From positions 1-10,043 of the forward strand of contig CAKTFL010000044.1 of the NCBI GenBank assembly GCA_934555855.1: a DNA stretch of 10,043 nt, given 5' to 3'. Made by a program: the position numbers and the translations under genes. Shown here in pieces: positions 1 through 7,640 of the stretch. Under the pieces are notes generated by a model. The model ran no database searches and was not told where the DNA came from. It was given only the letters and a program-made list of their open reading frames with translations. The stretch comes from an uncultured Sphingomonas sp. Its GTDB lineage: Bacteria; Pseudomonadota; Alphaproteobacteria; Sphingomonadales; Sphingomonadaceae. Position 1 is the first letter of the stretch, and the number at the start of each line of letters is the position of its first letter.

Positions 1-1
1 C

Positions 2-1954
2 ATCGCCGGTGAATATAACGACGATCTCGGCACCAGCCGTGGCCGCACCCGTCCGACGGCCGCCACCCTGGCCGCGCTCAATCCCTCGCTGGCGAACCAG
101 ATTCCGAATTACCCGGGACCGGCGCAGATCTGGGGAAGTTCGCCCACCCACGGGTACAAGCTCGTGCTCAACTCGGGTTACAACGTCACCCCCAACAGCG
201 AGCTGTACCTGTTCGTCAACGTCGCGCGCACCAAGACGAACCAGAGCTTCAACTATCGCTCGCCCATCACCGTCGCCGGGCTTCAGGCAAATAACGGGTC
301 GGGGACGGTGACCCTGACCAACGGCCGCAACGGTTCCTTCAACCCGGTCTACCTGACCCGCTGCCCCACCGGCAACGCGACCTGCCCGGCCAGCGGGTTC
401 GTCGTGGACACCAACACCTTCAGCGCGGCCAATCTCTACCCGGCCGGCTTCACGCCGCGCTTCGTCGGCGTGACCAAGGAAGCCTATGGCGCGCTCGGCT
501 ATCGCGGCAAGTTCGACAACGGCCTGACTTACGACATCGGCGGTTCGCTCAGCCGCAACACGCTTTCCCTGTCGATGTATAATTCGATCAGCCCCTCCTA
601 CGGCCCGCAGAGCCAGACGAGCTTCGAGTTCGGCGACCTGATCCAGAAGGAGGTCAACGTCACGCTCGACCTCACCTATCCGCTCGAAGTGGGCTTCGCG
701 AGCCCGATCACCTTCTCGGCCGGTGCCGAGGCACGCAAGGAGACCTATGAGGCGACGGCGGGCGACGAACAGTCCTACGGCGCGGGCCCTTATGCCTCGC
801 AGGCGCTGTACACGCTGGTGTCACCCGGCGTCTACCAACGCACCGGCTCAGCCAGCCAGTCGCCCGCCGCGAGCGGCTATGGCGGCACCAGCCCGCAGGC
901 AGCCGGTTCATCGAGCCAGCGGAGCTACGGCTTCTACGCGGGCGCGGAAACGGACATCACCGATGCGCTCACCGTCGGCATCGCGGGCCGCCATGAGCAT
1001 TACAGCAATTTTGGCAGCACCGAAGTCGGCAAGGTGAACGCGCTCTGGAAAGCCACGCCCTGGCTGTCGGCGCGCGGCACCGTCGGCACCGGCTTTCACG
1101 CGCCGTCGCCGGGCCAGTCGAACACCGCCATCCTGACCACCAATTTCGTGGCGGGCAACCAGGTGCAGACCGGCACCTATCCGGTCGACGATCCGATTTC
1201 CGTCTATTTCGGCGCGCGGGCGCTGAGTCCGGAGAAGTCAACCAACTGGGGTGCCGGCCTGGTGCTGACCCCCGCCGCGCGAGCATCGCTGACGATCGAC
1301 TATTACAACATCAAGGTGCGTAACCGCATCTTCATCTCGCAGCCCTTTTCCGTCACCGCGGCCGACGTAACGGCCAACCCTGCCCTTGCCGCGGTCGGGG
1401 TGGGCGGCAATGTCAGCTATTTCACCAACGGCCTCGACACGCTGACGCGCGGCGTCGACGTCGTCGCCTCCTACCGCATCCCGTTCGCCACCAGCGCGCT
1501 CAACCTTACCTTCGCGTATAATTACAACAAGAGCACGGTGAGCGATTCGGATCCCGGCGTCATCAGCGACGCGCAGATCGACGGCATCAGGCATCTGGCG
1601 CCCAATCACCGCGCGAACCTGGGCGCGTCATGGTCGATGGGCGACTTCACGCTCAACGCCCGCGGCAATTATTACAGCTGGTGGCGCAGCGAGGTCGATT
1701 ATCCGGGCCAGCGCTTCAATGCCCGGTTCACCGGCGATCTCGACGTCAGCTACACCCTGATGGATCATTACACCCTGACCGTCGGTGCGAACAACCTGTT
1801 CAATACCCGGCCGGAAAAGATCGCTGCTTCCCCCTCCAACCCCATCTACGCACTGACGAACAGTCTCGCCGATGGTCAGGTGTATCCGCGAAGCGGCGGG
1901 CCGTTTGGCTTTAACGGCGGCTTCTACTACGCACGTCTGCGTATCAAATACTGA
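2..1954 (+). CDS. TonB-dependent outer-membrane receptor, C-terminal part (5' end outside window)
   Basis: The reading frame is open from base 2, so the gene begins left of the window; about 650 residues are visible. Receptors of this type are 22-strand beta-barrels that import bulky ligands (siderophores, sugars, peptides) across the outer membrane using TonB-ExbBD energy. What is seen is barrel only: alternating aromatic/polar strands, and near residues 440-460 of the visible part the stretch 'ALSPEKSTNWGAGL', the usual late-barrel signature in which 'L.PE.S.N.' precedes a strand. Near the end is 'LTVGANNLFNTRPEK', the typical last-strand region, and the protein closes in 'ARLRIKY'. A terminal aromatic residue is the outer-membrane insertion signal; Tyr replaces the commoner Phe. 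The plug domain, TonB box and signal peptide are not in the window, so the ligand cannot be called. No frameshift is seen. Confidence 0.93.
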   Translation: MAGEYNDDLGTSRGRTRPTAATLAALNPSLANQIPNYPGPAQIWGSSPTHGYKLVLNSGYNVTPNSELYLFVNVARTKTNQSFNYRSPITVAGLQANNGSGTVTLTNGRNGSFNPVYLTRCPTGNATCPASGFVVDTNTFSAANLYPAGFTPRFVGVTKEAYGALGYRGKFDNGLTYDIGGSLSRNTLSLSMYNSISPSYGPQSQTSFEFGDLIQKEVNVTLDLTYPLEVGFASPITFSAGAEARKETYEATAGDEQSYGAGPYASQALYTLVSPGVYQRTGSASQSPAASGYGGTSPQAAGSSSQRSYGFYAGAETDITDALTVGIAGRHEHYSNFGSTEVGKVNALWKATPWLSARGTVGTGFHAPSPGQSNTAILTTNFVAGNQVQTGTYPVDDPISVYFGARALSPEKSTNWGAGLVLTPAARASLTIDYYNIKVRNRIFISQPFSVTAADVTANPALAAVGVGGNVSYFTNGLDTLTRGVDVVASYRIPFATSALNLTFAYNYNKSTVSDSDPGVISDAQIDGIRHLAPNHRANLGASWSMGDFTLNARGNYYSWWRSEVDYPGQRFNARFTGDLDVSYTLMDHYTLTVGANNLFNTRPEKIAASPSNPIYALTNSLADGQVYPRSGGPFGFNGGFYYARLRIKY

Positions 1955-1961
1955 GGCGTGG

Positions 1962-1988
1962 CAGCGGGGCAGGCACTCTGCCCCGCTG
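1962..1988 (+). terminator. GC-rich hairpin terminator after the first TonB receptor
   Basis: A perfect 11-bp inverted repeat (arms 1962-1972 and 1978-1988, left arm CAGCGGGGCAG) with a 5-nt loop begins 7 nt after the receptor stop codon. There is no U-tract behind it, as is common for hairpins in GC-rich alphaproteobacteria, so it may attenuate or stabilise the 3' end rather than act as a full intrinsic terminator. Confidence 0.7.
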
Positions 1989-2015
1989 ACTGCCCGGTGA
2001 GGTCAAGGCAGGTTC

Positions 2016-2564
2016 ATGGTCGCATTTACCCATCGCGTCGCCACGCTGGACGACCTTGCCGCGTTGAAGGCGATGATGACCCGGTCCATCGAGCAGCTTC
2101 AGTCCGGTTTCCTGGCAGCGGAACAGGTACTCGCCAGCCACCAGGTCATGGGCGTCGACACGCAGCTGCTGCGCGACGGCACCTATTTCGTCGTGCTGGA
2201 CGGAGAGACGGTCGCAGGCTGCGGCGGCTGGAGCTATCGGGCGACGCTCTTCGGCGGGGACGCCAGCATTGTCGCGCGCGAACCGGCGTTGCTGGATCCG
2301 GCGAGGGATTCAGCGCGCATCCGCGCCATGTACACCGATCCCGCCTATGCGCGGCAGGGCGTCGGGCGACTGGTGCTGACCGTTTGCGAGAATGCGGCGC
2401 GGGCGTACGGCTTCCGCCGTGCGGAGATGATGGCAACGCTGGCGGGCGAGCCGCTCTATCACGCCTGCGGTTACGAACGCATCGACACGGTGACCGAGGT
2501 GCCGGTTGGCGACACCTCCGTCCCGCTGGTCAGAATGGGCAAGCACCTGCCCCCGCAAGCCTGA
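2016..2564 (+). CDS. GNAT-family N-acetyltransferase
   Basis: A 182-residue cytoplasmic enzyme of the Gcn5-related family, which moves the acetyl group of acetyl-CoA to an amine. The N-terminal strand and helix 'RVATLDDLAALKAMM' (residues 7-21) are a classic GNAT opening. The central strand 'YFVVLDGETVAGCGGW' (57-72) leads to motif A, 'MYTDPAYARQGVGRLVL' (105-121), whose R-Q-G-V-G forms the pyrophosphate-binding loop. 'EPLYHACGYERID' (145-157) is the usual C-terminal motif B region. The ATG at 2016 follows an AAGGCAGG purine tract with only a short gap. It lies 61 bp after the receptor stop, behind a hairpin, so it may have its own promoter or receive read-through. The acceptor substrate cannot be read from sequence. 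Confidence 0.93.
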   Translation: MVAFTHRVATLDDLAALKAMMTRSIEQLQSGFLAAEQVLASHQVMGVDTQLLRDGTYFVVLDGETVAGCGGWSYRATLFGGDASIVAREPALLDPARDSARIRAMYTDPAYARQGVGRLVLTVCENAARAYGFRRAEMMATLAGEPLYHACGYERIDTVTEVPVGDTSVPLVRMGKHLPPQA

Positions 2565-2602
2565 GTCCGCAGGGCTAGGAGGCGCGGCGCAGTCGCCCCC
2601 TC

Positions 2603-2624
2603 CCGTACGGTCTCAGCCGTACGG
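2603..2624 (-). terminator. Hairpin built from two CCGTACGG palindromes
   Basis: CCGTACGG occurs at 2603-2610 and 2617-2624, separated by 6 nt. As each copy is itself a palindrome, the pair forms an 8-bp stem. It spans the stop codon of the dipeptidase remnant on the minus strand, so it may be that gene's old terminator. It could equally serve the plus-strand GNAT gene, which ends about 40 nt upstream. Confidence 0.4.
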
Positions 2625-2760
2625 CTTCGCGGCGTTGATTGCGGCCTGCCAGAGGCGCAGCACATTGCCGCCCCACGATCCGTCCATGTCCGCAGCCGAA
2701 TAGCCGCGCGCCTTCAGCCCCTCGGTAATCGCCGCGCGGTTTGGCTGCGTGATCCGCGCG
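2613..2760 (-). pseudogene. C-terminal remnant of an M19 (membrane/renal-type) dipeptidase
   Basis: Read on the minus strand up to the TGA at 2615-2613, about 49 codons give 'ITQPNRAAITEGL', 'ARGYSAADMDGSWGGNVLR' and a helical tail 'LWQAAINAAKPYG'. This matches the conserved end of peptidase family M19, where 'LT..L..RGYS..DI...LGGN.LRV' closes the TIM barrel. M19 enzymes are zinc dipeptidases of about 330-400 residues, usually exported. The metal-binding histidines and aspartates, all upstream in the family, are absent: above Ala at 2757-2759 the frame turns into Arg/Pro/Ser-rich sequence without family character. The remnant therefore keeps roughly the last 12-15% of the gene and cannot be active. 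Its broken end touches the broken end of the AgaS-like fragment on the other strand. Confidence 0.62.
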
Positions 2761-2761
2761 G

Positions 2762-2878
2762 GAGCTGGGCCGGCACAGCAATGCCGACGACCGTGTCGCG
2801 GTCCTGCCCGGGGCGGCACATGCCCGCGGCTTCGCCATGATCTCCAGCTTCTGCACGATGATGCTGGCGGCATTGACG
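2762..2878 (+). pseudogene. Internal fragment of an AgaS-type SIS-domain sugar-phosphate isomerase/deaminase
   Basis: The plus-strand frame through 2762 reads 'ELGRHSNADDRVAVLPGAAH' and then 'ARGFAMISSFCTMMLAAL'. In AgaS-type SIS proteins (tagatose-6-phosphate ketose/aldose isomerase or galactosamine/glucosamine-6-phosphate deaminase, about 350-390 residues) the corresponding segment is 'LPxETxDxxFAMTSSFTxMLLAxL', the edge of the first SIS domain. Upstream of 2762 the frame has no family character. Downstream the frame stays open to a stop near 3085, but the expected link and second SIS domain ('LGSG.L.G.A.EAALK') do not appear. I see only about 38 homologous codons. Bases 2879-3084 hold nothing I can recognise on either strand. 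The fragment is non-functional; the assignment rests on motif memory, not a search. Confidence 0.55.
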
Positions 2879-3084
2879 CAGTCCGAAGCGCTGGTCGCCG
2901 GCCCTGCCGGACGGGATTTCAAACGGGGCGCCCATCTCGCGGCCAGCATCTTCAAGGCGCTGGCCGGGGCTGGTTTCGACGCCGTTCATCCGCGTTTCGC
3001 TCCGGCCCATGGCACCAACCTTTACGCATGGCGGCACGCTCAGCAAGGCGGACGTTCTGATCTCTCGAAGCCTCGGACATGCTG

Positions 3085-3116
3085 ACCGTGGCCGGCTCTT
3101 GCAGGCCGACCACGGT
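3085..3116 (-). terminator. Hairpin terminator of the large TonB receptor
   Basis: Arms at 3085-3096 and 3105-3116 form a 12-bp stem with an 8-nt loop. On the minus-strand transcript the only imperfect pair is a G-U wobble, whereas on the plus strand the same position is an A/C mismatch. The hairpin is thus tuned to the minus-strand RNA. It starts 17 nt after the receptor's stop codon and has no U-tract. Confidence 0.72.
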
Positions 3117-3133
3117 GCAACGCGGTCAGGCGA

Positions 3134-6100
3134 TCAGAAGTCGATCCGGGCACCGACCCGGACCTGCCACAGCGACGCGCTCTGGTACGTGGTCGCCGTC
3201 TGATCGTTCGGGTTGGAGTAGAGGAAGCGCGCGCAGCTGTTCGCGCCTTCCGCCACGCAGGCGACGTTTGCGATGCTGACGCTGTCGTTGAACACCTTGT
3301 AGCTGTTCCAGTTGCGGTTGATCAGGTTCAGCACGTTCTCGACGTCCGAGAAGACGCGCAGCTTGCCGCCCCAGGGCAGCGGCAACGCCTGTTGCACGCG
3401 CAGGTCCAGCTTGGTGTAGGTCGGGCTGGTACCAAGGTTGCGCGGCGCGATCCTGCCGTAGAAACGGCGCAGGTCGGAACCGTCCACCAGGCGGCGGATG
3501 CCGTCCAGCGCGGCTTGGTTCGCGAACTCCACCGCCCCGATCTGCGGCCGGCCAGCGGCGTTGACCGTGGCCGTCTGCGCGAAGTCGGGAACATAGATCA
3601 GGTAGCGCCCGCCGCCGATCGTGCCGAACACGGCGGAACGACCCGGAGTCACGTCGGTGAAGGTGTAGCTGAACGGCCGACCCGACCGGCTTTCACCGAA
3701 CAGGTCGATGCGGAACTCGTTGTCCGACCACAAATTGGCCCGGTAGCCGAGCTGGACCTTCCCCTGGTGTCGCGTTTCGAACGACGAACGCCCGCCGGGC
3801 GCGCGGTTCGGATCGATCGTGGGCACCCCATACAGCTCAGTGGGCGTGAAGCCGGTGAACGAACCCACATCGTTCACATCCTGAAAGGTGTAGTTGATCG
3901 CCGCGGTGAGCCCGCCGATGTTCTTGGTGATGCCGCCGGCCAGCACGATGCCGCGCCCATAGCCGGTATTCTGGAGCAGGATGTCCGAGTTGCTGCCCAC
4001 CGACGCGTCGTAGCGTGGGCGCCCGTCAGGCAGCGTGCCGATCCGCCGCGTGCGTAGGTCGGTGGCGACGAAGCCGTCCTTCACCTTGGTGACCAGCGCG
4101 CTGAGGTCGAAGCGCCAGTCGCTGCCCAGCCAGCCGGACGCGAAGTCGCCGTGCCAGCTGCCGGCCAGGCTGCCCTTCCACGAGGAGGCGATGCGGATGC
4201 CGGGCTGAAGCGCGCCGACCGCGGCCGCCACCGGCGCGCCGCGCCCGCCCAGATACTGCTGCACGGCGGAGGGGATGCCGCTACCCGTGACGCCGTTCAG
4301 CGCCGCGCCGCCGAGCGCCGGGTCGATGTTACGCAGCGCGCCGACCTGGGTCGCGTCCACGAAACCGGCGGCCGTACGCTGGAACTGCAGGCTGTTCTGG
4401 CGCGTGCCGTCGTTCGAAAAGCTGTTGGCCAGCCAGACGTCCGGCGTGCCGCCCCCGAACAGCCCGCCCCCGCCCGACAGGGTGAAGCGGTTGTCAGGCC
4501 GCCAGTTGAACGCCGCGCGTGGCTGGAACACGCCCTTTTCCGGCGTGGTCGTGTTGGAAAAGCCGTAAGCGTCCAGGAAGCGCCGGTTGAGCACGGGCCG
4601 GGAAGAATCGATCCACTCGTAACGCATACCATAGATGACGCCCAGCGACGGTGTGACCTGCCAGCTGTCCTGGATGCCAAAGCGAAGCGAGCGGTAGCTG
4701 AACGCCGCAGCCGCATCGTCCGGATTGCCCGTGAGCGCATTGGCGTAGGTCAGCTGCGAGGCGCGGCCCGCCTCCAGGTCTGCGATAGAATCGAAATAGT
4801 ACAGGCCGCTCGTGCCCGGGACGAACAGGTTGAAGACGTCGTTAAAGCCATATTCCGCCAGCAGTTTCATCACATGGCCGTTGTTGCTGACCTGCGCGAT
4901 CGCGGTCGCGACCTGGTTGCGGACCTTCAGATAGTTGGACTGGCGGAACTGGTCTGGCCCGAGTTGCACGCGACCATTGGGGTTACCGGACGCCGCGTTG
5001 CAGTTGAGATTGTTGCCGACGGAGACCGGATCCAGGCACACCTCGAAAGCAGGAAAATCCAATCCGCCATAGGGATCCTGCCGACGTTCATAGTCTCGCC
5101 GCGAGTAGCGCAGCTCGGTCGAGAAGCTGTCGGACCATTGCGAGTTGAGCTGGGCGGTATAGGCGTTGGTGGTCTCGCCCAGGCGATAGAAGTTGGATGC
5201 CAGGCCGACAGCCGGATTGGCCGCCGACTCGCTGTTGCCCACGTCGCGCGGCACAGTGTTATTGTGATAGATATAGGTTGCTGCGAGCCGGTGACCGTCC
5301 GTGACGTTCCAGTCGATCTTGGCCGATGCCTTTTCGTCACGCTCCGGCTGGACGCGGGGCACGTCCAGCGCGTCGAAGCCGTAGCGCTGCTGCACGATCG
5401 CGCGCACCCGGTCCACGTTCGCGCGGGTGATGAACGGCAGGGTGGTGCCGGCGCCCTCCCCGCTCAGGCCGCGCGCGTTGACCTGCCCCTCTTCCAGCCG
5501 CTCGTAGCTGCCGGCGAAGAACAGCGTGTCACGGATGATCGGCCCCGACAGGAAGCCGCCATAGCTCTTGAACTCCGGCGCGACGATCAGGCGATTGGAG
5601 CTGGGCGGCACTACATCGCCCGACAGGCGGCGATTGTCGTAGGACTGGTCGCCCGCAATGTCGTCCGCGCCGTAGATGAAGAACCCGCTGCCCTTGAAAC
5701 TGTTGGTGCCGGACCGCAGCGTGACGTTGATGGCCCCGCCCTGAAGGTCGCCCTGGGTGATGTCTGCAGGCGCGGCCGCCACGGTGACCTGGTCGATCGC
5801 CTCCAGGCTGACGATGCCGCGTGCGGACGGCAGACCGCCGCTGTTCAGACCGAAGGTGTCGTTGACCGTGACGCCGTCGATCGAGAAGCGGTTGGTCCTC
5901 GGATTGCCGCCGGCAATGGAGATGGCCCTCCCACGCGGGTTCGGATCGAAGCTCGCCAGCGGGTCGCGACGCACCAGGTCGCGAATGTCGCGGTTCACGG
6001 AGGCGACGCCCTGGATGCGGTCGCGATCCAGCACCGTCTGCTCGCCCGTCTGGGTGCCCCGTACGCGGCGCCCCGTCACCACCAGATCGGTTGCCGCACC

Positions 6101-6439
6101 CGGCGCGGGCAGCGTCACCGCAACGACATAGGGGTCGCCGATCGTGGTCACGATGTCCGGCACGCTCTGGCTGTCGTAGCCTGAGGCGGATACCTCGACC
6201 TGGTACGGCCCGCCGACGCGAAGGCCGGGCACGTTGAAGGTCCCGGACGCATCGGTGGTGCGTTCCACGCGGGTGCCCGTGGCGGGATTGGCCACCACCA
6301 CCTGCGCGCCCGCTACAGGCGCGCCGCTTCCATCCACCACGCTGCCGCGAATGGTGGAGCTGATCTCCTGCGCGAGCGCAACGGGCGCAGCCGTGATCAT
6401 CAGCGCGGCAATTGCCGCGCGGCCGGTACGAACAATCAT
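3134..6439 (-). CDS. Oar-like TonB-dependent receptor with N-terminal carboxypeptidase-regulatory-like domain
   Basis: A 1101-residue outer-membrane receptor. I start it at the ATG whose complement is 6437-6439; GGGGGA lies 7 nt upstream. The frame also allows a TTG five codons earlier, but that would place MGDHD before the signal peptide. Residues 1-23 are a signal peptide ending 'PVALA|QE'. Residues 27-113 form a CarboxypepD_reg fold ('IRGSVVDGSGAPVAGAQVVV', then '.TDASGTFNVPGL', '.YQVEVSASGY'). 'DLVVTG' at 118-123 is a TonB box. The plug follows at about 125-245 ('FSIDGVTVNDTFGLN', 'GGAINVTLRSGTNSFKG'), then a long barrel ending 'WQVRVGARIDF' with the terminal Phe needed for barrel assembly. 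Oar-type receptors are linked to peptide or polysaccharide uptake; the ligand is unknown here. It is divergent from the nuclease gene and intact. The long open frame antisense to it is a codon-bias shadow. Confidence 0.95.
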   Translation of the reverse strand: MIVRTGRAAIAALMITAAPVALAQEISSTIRGSVVDGSGAPVAGAQVVVANPATGTRVERTTDASGTFNVPGLRVGGPYQVEVSASGYDSQSVPDIVTTIGDPYVVAVTLPAPGAATDLVVTGRRVRGTQTGEQTVLDRDRIQGVASVNRDIRDLVRRDPLASFDPNPRGRAISIAGGNPRTNRFSIDGVTVNDTFGLNSGGLPSARGIVSLEAIDQVTVAAAPADITQGDLQGGAINVTLRSGTNSFKGSGFFIYGADDIAGDQSYDNRRLSGDVVPPSSNRLIVAPEFKSYGGFLSGPIIRDTLFFAGSYERLEEGQVNARGLSGEGAGTTLPFITRANVDRVRAIVQQRYGFDALDVPRVQPERDEKASAKIDWNVTDGHRLAATYIYHNNTVPRDVGNSESAANPAVGLASNFYRLGETTNAYTAQLNSQWSDSFSTELRYSRRDYERRQDPYGGLDFPAFEVCLDPVSVGNNLNCNAASGNPNGRVQLGPDQFRQSNYLKVRNQVATAIAQVSNNGHVMKLLAEYGFNDVFNLFVPGTSGLYYFDSIADLEAGRASQLTYANALTGNPDDAAAAFSYRSLRFGIQDSWQVTPSLGVIYGMRYEWIDSSRPVLNRRFLDAYGFSNTTTPEKGVFQPRAAFNWRPDNRFTLSGGGGLFGGGTPDVWLANSFSNDGTRQNSLQFQRTAAGFVDATQVGALRNIDPALGGAALNGVTGSGIPSAVQQYLGGRGAPVAAAVGALQPGIRIASSWKGSLAGSWHGDFASGWLGSDWRFDLSALVTKVKDGFVATDLRTRRIGTLPDGRPRYDASVGSNSDILLQNTGYGRGIVLAGGITKNIGGLTAAINYTFQDVNDVGSFTGFTPTELYGVPTIDPNRAPGGRSSFETRHQGKVQLGYRANLWSDNEFRIDLFGESRSGRPFSYTFTDVTPGRSAVFGTIGGGRYLIYVPDFAQTATVNAAGRPQIGAVEFANQAALDGIRRLVDGSDLRRFYGRIAPRNLGTSPTYTKLDLRVQQALPLPWGGKLRVFSDVENVLNLINRNWNSYKVFNDSVSIANVACVAEGANSCARFLYSNPNDQTATTYQSASLWQVRVGARIDF

Positions 6440-6508
6440 GTCATGGTCCCCCAAACGGCTCTCTGGCCGTCACCGCGTGGGCCCTAGGATCAACCTGTGA
6501 CGGTTGGA

Positions 6509-6540
6509 TGACACGGTGAATGATCCATCACCTGACACGG
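6509..6540. promoter_or_regulatory. Candidate operator in the receptor/nuclease divergent promoter region
   Basis: Within the 133-bp gap between the two divergent starts, GGTGAATGATCCATCACC (6515-6532) is an 18-bp dyad of the form GGTGAnnGATCnnTCACC. It is framed by two identical copies of TGACACGG (6509-6516 and 6533-6540), 24 bp apart. A third, partial copy (TGTGACGG, 6496-6503) lies to the left. The symmetric arrangement, centred between the two genes, suits a dimeric regulator acting on both. No convincing -35/-10 pair could be fixed for either gene. Confidence 0.45.
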
Positions 6541-6572
6541 AACTGAAACAGAAAGCTGGTCATGGGCGCGCC

Positions 6573-7367
6573 ATGATCATTCGCCTGCTCGCCGCCGCCG
6601 CGCTGTTCGCGCTTCCCTCCACCGCCCTCGCTTGGGGAAAGACCGGCCATCGGGTTGTCGGCAAGATTGCGGAAGGGTATCTTACGCCCGCCGCACGCAA
6701 GGGCGTCGCGAACATCCTCGGCGAGGAGACCATGGCCGAGGCCTCGAACTGGCCGGACTTCATGCGGGCGAGCTCCGACGAATTCTGGACCAAGACCTCC
6801 TACCCCTGGCATTATGTCACCGTGCCATCGGGCAAGACCTATGACGAGGTTGGGGCGCCGCCAGAAGGTGATGCAGTGACGGGACTCCAGCGCTTCTCGG
6901 CAACGGTGCGCGATCCCAAGGCGTCGCTGGCGGACAAGCAGCTCGCGCTGCGCTTCATCATCCACATCGTCGGCGACCTGCACCAGCCGCTTCACTCCGG
7001 CAACGGCACGGACCGGGGCGGCAACGACTTCCCCGTCGTCTTCAAGGGCGAGCCGACCAACCTGCATTCCGTATGGGACAGCGGGCTGGTCGACGACGAA
7101 CAGCTCTCCTTCACCGAAATGGCGGCGTGGCTGGGATCGCGCATCACGCCGGAACAGGCCAGGGCCTGGGCCGTAGCCGATCCAAAGGTCTGGATCGGCG
7201 AAAGCGCGGCGCTGCGCGAGACCATCTACCCCGCGCCGGGCAAGACGGACCTGTCCTACGGCTATGTGTATCAGCACCAGCGGCAGGTGGAAGACCGGCT
7301 GACCCAGGGCGGCGTCCGGCTCGCCGCCTACCTGAACCGGCTGTTCTCGGCCTCAGCCAAATCCTGA
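6573..7367 (+). CDS. Exported S1/P1-type zinc nuclease
   Basis: A 264-residue enzyme of the S1/P1 family (phospholipase C/P1 nuclease fold), which cuts single-stranded RNA and DNA to 5'-nucleotides using three zinc ions. The ATG at 6573 is chosen because it gives a signal peptide 'MIIRLLAAAALFALPSTALA'; the in-frame TTG at 6504 would add 23 charged residues before it. Cleavage after Ala20 exposes Trp as mature residue 1, which in this family binds zinc through its N-terminal amine. The other ligands follow at mature positions His6, Asp42 ('NWPDF'), His60 ('PWHYV'), His111 and Asp115 ('HIVGDLHQPLH'), His121, His145 and Asp149 ('NLHSVWDSGL'). All nine are present, so it should be active, in the periplasm or outside. 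It is divergent from the TonB receptor. Its last 15 bases overlap the tail of a regulator remnant on the other strand. Confidence 0.96.
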   Translation: MIIRLLAAAALFALPSTALAWGKTGHRVVGKIAEGYLTPAARKGVANILGEETMAEASNWPDFMRASSDEFWTKTSYPWHYVTVPSGKTYDEVGAPPEGDAVTGLQRFSATVRDPKASLADKQLALRFIIHIVGDLHQPLHSGNGTDRGGNDFPVVFKGEPTNLHSVWDSGLVDDEQLSFTEMAAWLGSRITPEQARAWAVADPKVWIGESAALRETIYPAPGKTDLSYGYVYQHQRQVEDRLTQGGVRLAAYLNRLFSASAKS

Positions 7368-7640
7368 GGGTTCCTGGCGGCCGTCTGCAGTAGCCGGCGC
7401 GAGGAAGCGGGACCACGCTTCCTCGCGCTGCTCGGGCGGCGCCTGCTCCTGCTCGGCGCAATTGAGCCGCAGGTGACGATCACCGAAAGGTGCGTCGACA
7501 AGCGCACAATGGTGCGGCGCCAGCGCGTCTGCATGAACATAGGGCCGAAAATAGCGGCAAGTGACGCACATCCGCTGGATCGGGATGTCGCCATTCTCCT
7601 GTAGCGCGCGGATGATTTTGACGAGCGATCGCAGGAATCG
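7353..7640 (-). pseudogene. 5'-truncated regulator (MarR-like?) with Cys/His-rich tail
   Basis: On the minus strand the frame ending at 7355-7353 reads 'RFLRSLVKIIRALQENGDI', then 'PIQRMCVTCRYFRPYVHADA', then 'LAPHHCALVDAPFGDRHLRL' and 'NCAEQEQAP'. The CxxC, HHC and final Cys could bind a metal. As I recall, MarR-type winged-helix regulators of sphingomonads and relatives can end in such a tail ('C..CR.F.P......PHHC..VD.P....LR.DC.EH'), preceded by a long helix like the one here. The winged-helix domain itself is missing: above about 7640 the frame runs into Arg-rich sequence antisense to the neighbouring plus-strand gene. An ATG at 7571 could give a 72-residue protein holding only the Cys tail, so a small functional product is not excluded. 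The strong hairpin at 7395-7430 lies inside its last codons. Confidence 0.55.
7395..7430 (+). terminator. Strong GC hairpin downstream of the nuclease gene
   Basis: GCGCGAGGAAGCG (7397-7409) and its exact reverse complement (7416-7428) enclose a 6-nt loop. One G-U and one more G-C pair extend the stem to 15 bp. It begins 27 nt after the nuclease stop. It is a credible terminator or RNA-stabilising element for the nuclease message, again without a U-tract, and would also fold on the opposite strand. Confidence 0.75.

Noticed and set aside
2876..3084. Open frames on both strands between the AgaS-like fragment and the receptor terminator
   Set aside because: None shows family motifs, a start with ribosome-binding site or consistent composition. 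I regard this as non-coding or decayed beyond recognition.
4151..6184. A 677-codon open frame on the plus strand antisense to the large TonB receptor
   Set aside because: Its product is an Arg/Ala/Asp/Val-rich mixture with no domain, signal or motif. It is what a GC-rich, third-position-biased gene gives on its complement. The minus-strand receptor is complete and recognisable from signal peptide to terminal Phe.
6528..7277. A 249-codon minus-strand frame opposite the nuclease gene
   Set aside because: It is antisense to a nuclease with all nine zinc ligands. Its sequence has no recognisable family, and it would run through the shared promoter region.
2754..7632. The idea that the 8-bp palindromes at both breakpoints (CCGCGCGG and GCGATCGC) are recombinase or attachment sites
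   Set aside because: Such GC-rich palindromes are common by chance in this DNA, the two differ in sequence, and no integrase or transposase is present. Kept only as a description of the breakpoints.
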